From positions 1 to 34,118 of the forward strand of contig MICJ01000030.1 in the NCBI GenBank assembly GCA_001830835.1: a stretch of DNA of 34,118 nt, in the 5' to 3' direction. This DNA is from Syntrophobacterales bacterium GWC2_56_13. Its GTDB lineage: Bacteria > Desulfobacterota > Syntrophia > Syntrophales > UBA5619. The position numbers and the translations under genes were made by a program. This document shows, piece after piece, positions 8,287-16,635 of the stretch; the first letter of the stretch is position 1; each line of letters opens with the position of its first letter. Under the pieces are notes generated by a model. That model searched no databases, was not told the origin of the DNA, and was given only the letters and a program-made list of their open reading frames with translations.

Positions 8287-8718
8287 TTATCTATTCGATA
8301 TCATTAAAGCTGGGCGATCTTCCACCCGCAGCAAAAGCCGGTAGTGGGTCCAACTCAATTCGTGACGCAGTGCGTCACAATTCGGAAATGCCTGATAGAA
8401 TAGGCGCATATAGCGGAGATTGGAGGCATCAAATCCGTTCCCAAATTCCATGGTCAGCCGTTCGGCAAGACGCGGCAGCAGCCTGGCGCCGTATTCTGCC
8501 CGGTCCGCACCGCCCTGTTCAAACTCGACAATGTGCCTCCCCATTTCCCAACAGGTGCGCGCCTGAACCACATCCACCGCCCGAAGCGCCTGCTGCCGGG
8601 CCTGCAAGATGAGCGCACGCAACTGGGCCAGCAAGCCGTCCAGATTATAAGCTGTACAAGACGCGCCAGCCTTCCATTTATAGTCCTTCTCCTTGAAAAG
8701 CCTCGGACAGACATCCAC
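8287..8718 (-). pseudogene. DUF1016/YhcG N-terminal fragment (PDDEXK-nuclease family)
   Basis: LILQARQQALRAVDVVQARTCWEMGRHIVEFEQGG...LRYMRLFYQAFP...LSWTHYRLLLRVEDRP matches the DUF1016 N-terminal domain. It stops soon after WTHYRLLLRVE; the nuclease domain is absent. Confidence 0.8.
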
Positions 8719-8728
8719 GACATCGGGA

Positions 8729-10222
8729 TCATGGTGGATACCCCTGGACTATACCAGATAGGGAGCAGGTCAAGAGATCCTCAGTCTGGGAGCGTAGATC
8801 ACCTTTTTCGATTATCCGATAGAGATGAGAAACGACCTCCCCGTCGATTTTCCCTTTGGCGACAAGGGAATCGAAATTCTTTCTCACCAAGACGGAATCC
8901 ATCGTTTTTCTGTAAGGGCGATCCGTGGTCATGGCGTCATATCTGTCTGCAATGGACAAAATGCGGGTGGTGAGGTTCAATTCATCGCTACGGAGGCCGT
9001 CGGGATAGCCGCTTCCATCGAGGTTTTCGTGATGATGCCGGATGGGGTCCAGAAGAAGTTTGAATGTCTTTAACGGCATGAGAATGGTTTCCCCGATGAT
9101 CGGATGCCTGTTGATGAGGTCTCTCTCATCGGTGCTGAGCGTCCCCGCTTTAACCAGAACGGAATCCATAATCCCGATCTTGCCTATGTCATGCAAACGG
9201 GAAGCGTCGCGGAGGATTTTGATGCTTTCCTCGGGGAGTCCCATCTCGGACCCAATTTTCTGCGCATATTCGCCCACGCGATCGGAATGACCGCGCGAGT
9301 AAGGATCACGCGCCTCTACCGCCATTGCCAACGCCGCCATGGTTTCAAAATAGGTCTGCTCCGCATCGGCGTTCAACTTTGCGTTTTCAAAAGAAACGGC
9401 CATTTGATTGCTCAAATTGGAAACGATGCCCAAATCGTCCTCTGAAAAATTGTCGCCGTGCTTTTTACCGCTCAACAGCAAGGCGCCCCAGATTGTTCCA
9501 CGATACGTGAGCGAATGGCAGATCAACGGGGGGTCGAACAAACCGGCGGGCTGTTCGGTCTTTCCCATCGCGGGAAGAACGAAGACCCTGTTTTCTTTTG
9601 CAATCAGATCCAGATATGATTTCACGGACGATATCGCCCGGTCGTCGGTGACATCATCCCCTATGCCCACCCTTGACATTAGGGTGTAATGGTCGTTATC
9701 AAAAGAAAACAAGGCGCCCTGTTTCACTCCCAGGGCATCGACCGCCGTCTCCAGAACGAGATGCACCAAACTATCGAAGTTCTCCGCTGAGGAAAGCACA
9801 CTGCTGACCTTTTTCGTCAGCTCCTGAAGCGTCGTCTTTGTTTCCTCCAGTTCCTGAATGTTGTCGTCGAGCCGATTGATGATCTGAGCGAACGATTTGG
9901 CGAGCTCGCCGATTTCTCCTTCCTCATCGACCAGTTTCAGCATGACTTTGGAATCGATCTTTTCAAGGACGGACTTTTTGACCGTTTCCGAAAAAGTAAT
10001 AAAGCGCGCAAGAGCGGCGCGCAGGCTGAGATATCCTACCAACGCGGTCACACCGACCAGGAGCGCAAACAGGCTGAATCGGTCGCGAGAAAATTCGATG
10101 ATCGCATTTTGGTCGTTGTACAGAGTGAAGAGATAAAAAATAAACAGCAGGGGAAGAAGAGCAAAACCCACATACAAAACGGAAAAACGCCTCAATAAAG
10201 TATCCGATTTTTTTGTCTTCAT
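8729..10222 (-). CDS. Membrane HAMP-GAF-HD-GYP phosphodiesterase-like protein
   Basis: Two N-terminal TM stretches, HAMP-like linker, GAF-like middle, and HD-GYP signature DASRLHDIGKIGI...NRHPIIGETIL...HHHENLDGSGYPDGL...ILSIADRYDAMTTDRPYRK. Confidence 0.93.
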   Translation of the reverse strand: MKTKKSDTLLRRFSVLYVGFALLPLLFIFYLFTLYNDQNAIIEFSRDRFSLFALLVGVTALVGYLSLRAALARFITFSETVKKSVLEKIDSKVMLKLVDEEGEIGELAKSFAQIINRLDDNIQELEETKTTLQELTKKVSSVLSSAENFDSLVHLVLETAVDALGVKQGALFSFDNDHYTLMSRVGIGDDVTDDRAISSVKSYLDLIAKENRVFVLPAMGKTEQPAGLFDPPLICHSLTYRGTIWGALLLSGKKHGDNFSEDDLGIVSNLSNQMAVSFENAKLNADAEQTYFETMAALAMAVEARDPYSRGHSDRVGEYAQKIGSEMGLPEESIKILRDASRLHDIGKIGIMDSVLVKAGTLSTDERDLINRHPIIGETILMPLKTFKLLLDPIRHHHENLDGSGYPDGLRSDELNLTTRILSIADRYDAMTTDRPYRKTMDSVLVRKNFDSLVAKGKIDGEVVSHLYRIIEKGDLRSQTEDLLTCSLSGIVQGYPP

Positions 10223-10338
10223 TTTTTATGGTAAATGATACAAAACGAGCATCGCAGCATCTCGCCTGTTTAATCTCTCCGGGTCAAATCCCCAGTCGCT
10301 CGCAACGAAGAAGAGAGTGCTTCTGGTTCATCAAGATA

Positions 10339-10358
10339 CCCCGCTGCTTGAGGCGGGG
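10339..10358. repeat. GC-rich hairpin CCCCGC-tgcttgag-GCGGGG, resembling an IS200/IS605 end or terminator
   Basis: Read directly from the sequence: gataCCCCGCTGCTTGAGGCGGGGagattcatttt. Confidence 0.5.
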
Positions 10359-10483
10359 AGATTCATTTTCTGTTTTTTACACATGCATGGCCTTATTCCT
10401 TGTCATGGCGAGCCAAAGTGAGCGACCCTGCTTTATCTGCGACAGACAGATTCATCTTTCAACCTACAGCGGATCAATGGTTA

Positions 10484-10726
10484 TTAATGGTGGTGCGAAG
10501 TTGTCGTTTCCCCCGACGTAGAGGCGGCAATGGCAGCGACCGCGACAGCGGCTACGACAACCCCGGCAGCAATCGTTCCCGCACCGATCCCTGCAGCAGC
10601 GCCTGCTCCGGCGGTGCCTCCCGCACCTGCAGCGCCTTCCGCCTGGGCAAACGCCTGAAGGGGAATTGCCAGCGAGAAAATGCACAACACTCCGATACCG
10701 AATGCATACTTTCTGAATTTTCGCAT
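10484..10726 (-). CDS. Small secreted Gly/Ala-rich protein with His-rich C terminus
   Basis: 80 aa: signal peptide MRKFRKYAFGIGVLCIFSLAIPLQAFAQA, then (G/A)-rich segment ending STSGETTTSHHH. RBS-like AAGAGG upstream. Confidence 0.7.
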   Translation of the reverse strand: MRKFRKYAFGIGVLCIFSLAIPLQAFAQAEGAAGAGGTAGAGAAAGIGAGTIAAGVVVAAVAVAAIAASTSGETTTSHHH

Positions 10727-10743
10727 AGGAATAACCTCTTTAG

Positions 10744-10815
10744 TCAGTTGAAATCGAGACCTTGAATTTTGCCTCCTGTAATTGACAGCACCGAAAACCC
10801 TTCACAGGAATGCAT
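10744..10815 (-). CDS. Candidate 23-aa leader peptide upstream of the Gly/Ala-rich protein
   Basis: MHSCEGFSVLSITGGKIQGLDFN*. Perfect AGGAGG 7 nt upstream of the ATG (gcAGGAGGggatactATG). Confidence 0.4.
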   Translation of the reverse strand: MHSCEGFSVLSITGGKIQGLDFN

Positions 10816-11309
10816 AGTATCCCCTCCTGCATCATACATGCCAGCAATCAGCGCAACGGTAGCCAGTTATAACATGCTGAACTCACGACTCCTGTTTCGC
10901 AAAAAGAGGAGAGTGTTTTGCTATTCGCTGCTGTTTATGGAGGGGCGGCTATGGAAGCAATTCCAGTAATTAATGGAACCTATTCCCGTGATGAAGGGAA
11001 GCCTTTTTCTGCCGACGGTCGCTTTAATGATTTACGACTGAAATGTGGTATAGATAGGCAAATTCAGAAAAACAACACTACAAGAAGAAAGGTGTCCGGT
11101 AACTTAATGGGGAAATGGCAGGCATGGCACTCCACCTTTGCGGCCGCCTCTTCGCGCAAAGGCGCCCCTCTTCTCCCTTCCCGCGGGCATCCGTTGCAAT
11201 GCTTATTTCCAGCAGGAGAAGTCCGCGCGATCATGATGTGTGAGTGTACGAAGGGTGAAGGGAAGGGTCGAGGACGGGGCTCGTTGCGCTGATTTCCCAT
11301 AACGCTCGG

Positions 11310-11800
11310 TCAGTCGGGCTTGGACATCTCCCGATAGATCTGGGTGTCGATGGCGTCGAAAAACCGTTCGTATTGCTCTTTTCCAAGTAGCCGCCTCATT
11401 TCCCATCCCGTTGACGTCTTCTTCTCGGTGATGATGGAGAGCGTCACTTCTCTTTCCTTCCGGTTGACCTCACGGATGCGGGCCAGGCTCCGAATTCTCC
11501 ATTCACCTTGGACGATGTAGTCCGATGTTACTTCATGCGTGTCTTCGTTGATGGTCGCGTTCCCAGGGCTTTGTCCTTGAAGATCTGATAGATGGCCCGC
11601 ATAATGTACTTTTCGTTGGCCTGGTAAACGTGGGTGAATTCATCTGGCTTGTCGATGGGTTCACCATCTTCCCCGCAGGAGCAAAGAACCATGTTGCAGA
11701 CCGCGATAAGTGTCAGGATGACGAGTAGAAACGATCGAGGGCGTTTCTTTGTTTCGGCATGATCGGGGCGAAGCACTCTGCGAAGGAATTGCATTTTCAT
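11310..11800 (-). pseudogene. Lipoprotein gene with an internal frameshift
   Basis: 5' part (track ORF 11528..11800) has signal/lipobox LIAVCNMVLCSCGEDG. A second frame continues NATINEDTHEVTSDYIVQGEWRIRSLARIREVNRKEREVTLSIITEKKTSTGWEMRRLLGKEQYERFFDAIDTQIYREMSKPD* to 11310. Frame switch near 11560-11570. Confidence 0.65.
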
Positions 11801-11807
11801 TTTAAAA

Positions 11808-12146
11808 TCATAATTTCATCATCTGAGCCAACATCTGCTCCAGTGCCGTCTGGTTGGGAGCAAGAAAAGGGGTCGAGGTAGGGACCGTCGCAAGCAACTC
11901 CAGGAACTGTTCGGTCTTTCCTCTCGCCGGTGGTAAGTGTGCCGAGAAGATCATTTTCGGGTCAATTTGACGAATTCCATCTAGCGCCTGGCTGAATTTG
12001 CTCGGTTCAATCTTATGAACCCACAGGCTGTCCGCGCTGGCCCAACCGATCATACCTTGAGCAGCCATGGAAAGATTGGCTGATTGACGAACTGAAGGGC
12101 TCTGCTCTTCGGAGATGAAGTCAGGCATGCACTTTGGCCTCTTCAA
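11808..12146 (-). pseudogene. C-terminal fragment of an MBL-fold metallohydrolase
   Basis: SADSLWVHKIEPSKFSQALDGIRQIDPKMIFSAHLPPARGKTEQFLELLATVP resembles the C-terminal third of MBL-fold proteins. No N-terminal HxHxDH region. Confidence 0.5.
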
Positions 12147-13008
12147 TTTTCAGTTTGTCGTCCGTGATCGTCGAAAAAAATTCTGCAGACCAGAGGTGAA
12201 CGGCCTCGGGATTTTTTATAAACGGCAGCACATCTTTTTTAGCCTGATCAAAATCAACCGATGTAAATCGTTTGCTTAAACGGCTCTTCAGATCCTTCTC
12301 GGTCAATACCGCATCGGTGGGAAGGTGTCCGGTCTGCTTCATCCGCTCCGCCAGATGCACGATATTCACAGGTATCGATTGGGACAAAAACCAGACATAA
12401 TCGTAAAAATCGCGTCCCTTGACCCTCGTTTTCCATGTCCGGCAGAGCAGCGCGTGCACTTTCCCGGCGAAGAGCGACGGGAGCGAATAGAGGCGCACCG
12501 AATAAGGCACCGGGCGCAGTTGATATTTCATTTCAAAGGTCGCCCCGCGCGGCGGTTGGGTATCCACTTCCAACTTCACCCGGATTTGCTCCTGGGGGTT
12601 GATGCCGGCCACCGGCGGCTGAACCGACGCGATCTTGAGCAGATGAATTTGCGTGCCGCCCTTGATGAAGGCCGATTTGACCGGGGACTCGCTGCGCTTG
12701 ATTTTTTTCTTGACCGTCATCTCCAGACCGTAGGCGCCCAGTTCGTCCTGCACTACCTGCGTGAAGGAGGAAAGATCAAAGGCGAGGTCACTTTTCAGCA
12801 GCGAAAAATCCAGGTCTTCGGAAAAACGGTCCAGCCCGTAAAAAATATGTAAGGCCGTTCCTCCGTAGAAGGCCGCCTTGGCGAAAAAACCGCCGCGGTG
12901 AAGCCCCAGGAGCGCAATCTCCTGGACGATTTTGTTGAGCGCGTGACGGCAGTCGTCCGCCATGCGGCAGTCATACGCTTTGAGCATGTCCTGTATGGCG
13001 CTATGCAT
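12121..13008 (-). CDS. abiEii: AbiEii-type nucleotidyltransferase toxin
   Basis: FYGGTALHIFYGLDRFSEDLDFSL (nucleotidyltransferase GG..L...RFSEDLDF), LPSLFAGKVHALLCRTWKTRVKGRDFYDYVWFL: DUF1814/AbiEii. Confidence 0.93.
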   Translation of the reverse strand: MHSAIQDMLKAYDCRMADDCRHALNKIVQEIALLGLHRGGFFAKAAFYGGTALHIFYGLDRFSEDLDFSLLKSDLAFDLSSFTQVVQDELGAYGLEMTVKKKIKRSESPVKSAFIKGGTQIHLLKIASVQPPVAGINPQEQIRVKLEVDTQPPRGATFEMKYQLRPVPYSVRLYSLPSLFAGKVHALLCRTWKTRVKGRDFYDYVWFLSQSIPVNIVHLAERMKQTGHLPTDAVLTEKDLKSRLSKRFTSVDFDQAKKDVLPFIKNPEAVHLWSAEFFSTITDDKLKIEEAKVHA

Positions 13009-13600
13009 CGTTTGCCTCGCCTTCCAGCCATTTCAGAAGCAGCCGGAGAATTTGTTTTCTGTACAGCGGCGCCAGAAACATAATGCTTGCCCGGTCAAGA
13101 GAAAGGACAGCCTCGGGTTCCATCCGCCAGTCCTCAAACAGCAATGCCTTGAGGGCCTTGACGCTGCCGATGCCCCGCGTCTTGTAGAGCGTATCGCAAA
13201 GCGCCTTTTCCGCCGTGGCCATCAGATAGCTCTGACCGTTTTCCTCTCCCAGTAAAACGCCGTAAGGAAAGACCGCGGCTGGAAGATAGTAGTAGTAAAA
13301 ATCTCCCAAGGGCGTGTGAAAGCGACGATTCTTATTTTTGTTGTAAACCGCCGACGTAACGGATTGCACCCGTTCCGGAATCAGCCCGTAATGGGCCAGG
13401 GCGTATTCAAAAGAGATGTAGGACGGACCGTAAATGACGGAAGCGAGACTTTTGAGGGAATGGCCGGTTTCCCGCGCTTCCAGAAAGAGCCCCCGGCGCA
13501 CCTGAATCACGTCGCCTGACTTGATCATCCGGGTCAGGCGGGCCTTCGGCGAGGCGTAGTCCCGAAGCTCGTGCATCAGGGTCAAATGATCCTTTGGCAT
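13001..13600 (-). CDS. abiEi: AbiEi-type antitoxin / transcriptional regulator
   Basis: ARLTRMIKSGDVIQVRRGLFLEA...PSYISFEYALAHYGLIPERVQSVTSAVYNKNK...ATAEKALCDTLY. Overlaps abiEii by 8 bp. Start at 13600 preferred over the track start 13621 (GGAG upstream). Confidence 0.9.
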   Translation of the reverse strand: MPKDHLTLMHELRDYASPKARLTRMIKSGDVIQVRRGLFLEARETGHSLKSLASVIYGPSYISFEYALAHYGLIPERVQSVTSAVYNKNKNRRFHTPLGDFYYYYLPAAVFPYGVLLGEENGQSYLMATAEKALCDTLYKTRGIGSVKALKALLFEDWRMEPEAVLSLDRASIMFLAPLYRKQILRLLLKWLEGEANDA

Positions 13601-13605
13601 AATCT

Positions 13606-13648
13606 CTCCAGTAAGTATCAATTTATTGTACTACTTGGAGAAAGTCAA
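13606..13648 (-). promoter_or_regulatory. Promoter and operator-like inverted repeat upstream of the AbiE pair
   Basis: Minus strand TTGACT-N17-TAAATT (-35 at 13643-13648, -10 at 13620-13625). Arms CTCCAGTAAGTA (13606-13617) and TACTACTTGGAG (13629-13640) form an imperfect inverted repeat, 9 of 12 positions. Confidence 0.6.
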
Positions 13649-13723
13649 CGCTATTTTGGAGGTTGCGCTGCGACTTTCTTTCGGTAATGTGTGAGCAAGA
13701 TCTGTAACGCTACAGAATACCTC

Positions 13724-13773
13724 TTGACAGATGCACATTGATTATGCATATTCATACATACAATATTGCATAT
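13724..13773 (+). promoter_or_regulatory. Promoter/operator region of the vapBC-like pair
   Basis: TTGACA (13724-13729), 17 bp, CATATT (13747-13752), overlapping an imperfect inverted repeat TATGCATATT (13743-13752) / AATATTGCATA (13762-13772). Confidence 0.5.
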
Positions 13774-13793
13774 CAGGAAGGGGGGGTGAAATT

Positions 13794-13991
13794 GTGAGGA
13801 CGACGCTGAACATAGACGGCAATCTTTTGGATCAGGCGGTGCAGTTGACCGGCATTGCGGAAAAAACCCAACTGGTCAGACTGGGACTTGAATCACTGAT
13901 CGCAAGGGAAAGCGCCAAGCGGCTGGCTCTATTGGGAGGAACAGAGAAAGGGCTGGAGGAGATACCCCGCAGGAAAGGCGTAGAGGCATAA
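13794..13991 (+). CDS. VapB-type (MetJ/Arc/RHH) antitoxin
   Basis: VRTTLNIDGNLLDQAVQLTGIAEKTQLVRLGLESLIARESAKRLALLGG: VapB-like. GTG start with a G-rich RBS. Confidence 0.88.
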   Translation: MRTTLNIDGNLLDQAVQLTGIAEKTQLVRLGLESLIARESAKRLALLGGTEKGLEEIPRRKGVEA

Positions 13992-13992
13992 C

Positions 13993-14364
13993 ATGGTTTT
14001 GGTCGATACCTCCGTATGGGTAGCGCATTTGCGCGACGGCAGTAAGAGACTTGAAGCACTGCTCCATGAAGGACATGTCCTCTGTCATCCATTGATCATC
14101 GGGGAATTGGCGTGCGGAAATCTGAAGAATAGAGAGCCAATCCTTCGTTTTCTTCGGCAACTGCCGATGGCCGTCGTGGCGGGACATGAAGAAGTGCTGA
14201 TCTTCATCGAGCGCCATGCTTTGATGGGAAAAGGGTTGGGGTGGATCGATACCCACCTGCTTGCTTCCGCCTTTTTGAGCAATGTTCCGCTGTGGACGCT
14301 CGATAAGCCGCTGGATCGGATCTCGTCTTCACTGGGGCTGTCTTATCCAGGTGCGTTGGGATAA
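13993..14364 (+). CDS. VapC-type PIN-domain toxin
   Basis: MVLVDTSVWVAHLRDG...CHPLIIGELACGN...GLGWIDTHLLASAFLSNVPLWTLDKPL: conserved PIN acidic residues. 1 bp after VapB. Confidence 0.93.
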   Translation: MVLVDTSVWVAHLRDGSKRLEALLHEGHVLCHPLIIGELACGNLKNREPILRFLRQLPMAVVAGHEEVLIFIERHALMGKGLGWIDTHLLASAFLSNVPLWTLDKPLDRISSSLGLSYPGALG

Positions 14365-14463
14365 CGTGAATGTGCATGATCAGAATCAACTTTTCAGGCA
14401 GTCAAAAAGTACGCTTGAAGAATCAAAACCGGGTATACGGAAACCCGTATCGGGGGTAAAGTC

Positions 14464-15759
14464 ATGAATGGTGTGCTCATGGTCATCGTCATAGCCATTT
14501 TGGTTGTGATCGCCATTATCCAAATTTTCCTCCTTCTTCGCAAAGTTCCTGTGGATCTGAACCCTGTCCAACAGGCCATTCAATCTGTGGAGCAATCCTA
14601 TGAGCGCACGGAGCGATCCGTAAGGGAGGAAATCGCCAAGAACCGGGAGGAGACAACCAGGGCGCTTCAGCAATCCCGTGAGGAGCTTAGCGGTGCGCTT
14701 AAAGGGGTCGGGGACACGCTGTTCCAGCAGTTCGGCGTACTCACGCAGACCACCGATAGGAAACTCGACATGCTGAAGGAGGCCGTGGAACAGCGTCTTC
14801 ATGCGATTCAGGCGGATAACGCCAGGCAACTGGATCAGATGCGGGCGACCGTGGATGAGAAGCTCCAGGGTACGCTGGAGAAGCGTCTGGGCGAGTCATT
14901 CAAACAGGTTAGCGAAAGGCTGGAGCAGGTCTATAAAGGATTGGGCGAGATGCAATCCCTGGCGACCGGCGTGGGCGATCTGAAGAAGGTGCTGACGAAC
15001 GTGAAAACCCGCGGTACATGGGGCGAGGTGCAACTTGGAGCCATGTTGGAACAGGTGCTCACGCCGGATCAATATGCGGCTAATGTGGCAACGAAAGACG
15101 GCGGTGAGCGGGTAGAATTCGCCATAAAGCTCCCGGGCCGGAGCGAGGATGACAAAGAGATCGTGTGGCTTCCCGTCGATGCCAAGTTCCCCGTGGAAGA
15201 CTATCAGCGCCTCATGGATGCTCAGGAGAAGGCCGATGCCGAATCTGCGGAGAGCGCCGCAAAACAGCTTGAGACACGCATCAGGCAATGCGCGGGAGAT
15301 ATCTGCAACAAGTACCTGAACCCGCCGAAGACGACCGACTTCGGCATCCTGTTCCTGCCCACGGAGGGCTTGTTTGCCGAAGTCATCCGCCGCACCGGCC
15401 TTGTCGAATTCGTCCAACGGGAATGCCGGGTGATGATCGCCGGACCGACTACGCTTTGGGCGCTCCTCAACAGCCTGCAAATGGGTTTCAGGACGCTGAC
15501 GATTCAGAAACGATCCAGCGAAGTCTGGAACCTGCTGTCGGCGGTCAAGACGGAGTGGACGAAATACGGAGATGTTTTGACCAAGGTGCAGAAAAAGATC
15601 CACGAGGCATCGGACACCATCGAACAGGCCCAGACGCGAACGCGGGCAATCGGGCGTAAATTGAAGGATGTACAGGAATTACCCGCTGCAGAAACCAAAG
15701 CGGTGCTGATGATGGAAAATAGCAGCGGAACATCTGACAATGAGACAGACGAGGCGTGA
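14464..15759 (+). CDS. rmuC: DNA recombination protein RmuC
   Basis: N-terminal TM, coiled coil, then LKKVLTNVKTRGTWGEVQLGAMLEQVLTPDQYAANV...VDAKFPVEDYQRLMDA...DFGILFLPTEGLFAEVIRRTGLVE. Confidence 0.95.
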   Translation: MNGVLMVIVIAILVVIAIIQIFLLLRKVPVDLNPVQQAIQSVEQSYERTERSVREEIAKNREETTRALQQSREELSGALKGVGDTLFQQFGVLTQTTDRKLDMLKEAVEQRLHAIQADNARQLDQMRATVDEKLQGTLEKRLGESFKQVSERLEQVYKGLGEMQSLATGVGDLKKVLTNVKTRGTWGEVQLGAMLEQVLTPDQYAANVATKDGGERVEFAIKLPGRSEDDKEIVWLPVDAKFPVEDYQRLMDAQEKADAESAESAAKQLETRIRQCAGDICNKYLNPPKTTDFGILFLPTEGLFAEVIRRTGLVEFVQRECRVMIAGPTTLWALLNSLQMGFRTLTIQKRSSEVWNLLSAVKTEWTKYGDVLTKVQKKIHEASDTIEQAQTRTRAIGRKLKDVQELPAAETKAVLMMENSSGTSDNETDEA

Positions 15760-16084
15760 TGACAATTCGACCTCATCCAACAGCACTGCGGGCTCAAGGA
15801 CGTTTGAGTTTCCACGCAGACCAAAGCACACCGATCCGCTGTTCATCATCGCCTCCGCGTATGGGGCGAAGAGGAGGATGGTGCAGCATGCCGGCTCCCC
15901 CCCCCTCGACACCCAACGCCAGATCGTGATGGAAATCGAGGCGGAGCGGGCGTTGGTGGAGGCGAACCGGAAGCTTGTCGAAATTTTTGAGAAGAAAATT
16001 CAGACGAAGCTATCGGGGATTGGGGCGAAAATGTTTGATCATTTCGGATTTTGGTGTGACAATGATAAGCGTTCGGATCGATAA
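15740..16084 (+). pseudogene. C-terminal remnant of a type I R-M HsdM subunit
   Basis: PLDTQRQIVMEIEAERALVEANRKLVEIFEKKIQTKLSGIG matches the conserved HsdM tail (QRxIVxEIExEqxLVxANRxLIxxFExKIQ). No methylase domain upstream. Confidence 0.6.
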
Positions 16085-16100
16085 CAAAGGAGGTGCTGTT

Positions 16101-16322
16101 ATGGCAACGACGACGGAGAAGCTGGCATTGGAGATTCAATCGCTGACGGATATGGAAAAACTGCACCTGGTGGATACGATTCTCGCCGACCTTGACAGGC
16201 CGGACCCTGAACTGGATCGCATCTGGGCTGAAGAATCCCGCAAACGGTGGACCGCTTATAAAGAAGGCCGTATTCCGTCCGTATCGTATCAGGATGTCAT
16301 GGACAAATATCGCCGCGTATGA
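16101..16322 (+). CDS. Addiction module antitoxin (TIGR02574-like)
   Basis: MATTTEKLALEIQSLTDMEKLHLVDTILADLDRPDPELDRIWAEESRKRWTAYKEGRIPSVSYQDVM. RBS aaAGGAGGtgctgttATG. Confidence 0.88.
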   Translation: MATTTEKLALEIQSLTDMEKLHLVDTILADLDRPDPELDRIWAEESRKRWTAYKEGRIPSVSYQDVMDKYRRV

Positions 16323-16618
16323 AGGTGCGTTTTCTCACATTAGCTCAGCGGGAACTCGATGATGCCGTCGCTTGGTATAACGAACAAGCTTCCGGCCTGG
16401 GATATGACTTTCTCGATGAAGTGGACCGCGCGGTTCGACGGACGGTTGCTTTCCCTATGTCCTGTCCGGAAATTGAACCGGGTCTGCGACGATGCCTGCT
16501 GGCCAGATTCCCTTATGGATTGATCTACGGGATGGAAGATGATTCGATCGTCGTTGTAGCAGTTACTCACTTACACCGCTTGCCACGCTACTGGACGGAT
16601 CGCGTCGGATCATGCTGA
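16319..16618 (+). CDS. RelE/ParE-family toxin
   Basis: MKVRFLTLAQRELDDAVAWYNEQASGLGYDFLDEVDRAVRR...CLLARFPYGLIYGMEDDSIVVVAVTHLHRLPRYW. 4-bp overlap with the antitoxin. Confidence 0.92.
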   Translation: MKVRFLTLAQRELDDAVAWYNEQASGLGYDFLDEVDRAVRRTVAFPMSCPEIEPGLRRCLLARFPYGLIYGMEDDSIVVVAVTHLHRLPRYWTDRVGSC

Positions 16619-16635
16619 ACGTCCTATATCGGCCT

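Noticed and set aside
8362-8378. Near-palindrome GTGACGCA-G-TGCGTCAC
   Set aside because: Lies inside the conserved DUF1016 coding motif (NCDALRHELSW); likely coding coincidence.
10918-11292. 124-aa plus-strand ORF (MEAIPVINGTYSRDEGKPF...)
   Set aside because: Has an RBS-like GGAGGGG before ATGGAAGCA but the translation degrades to low-complexity and no family is recognised; not supported enough to call.
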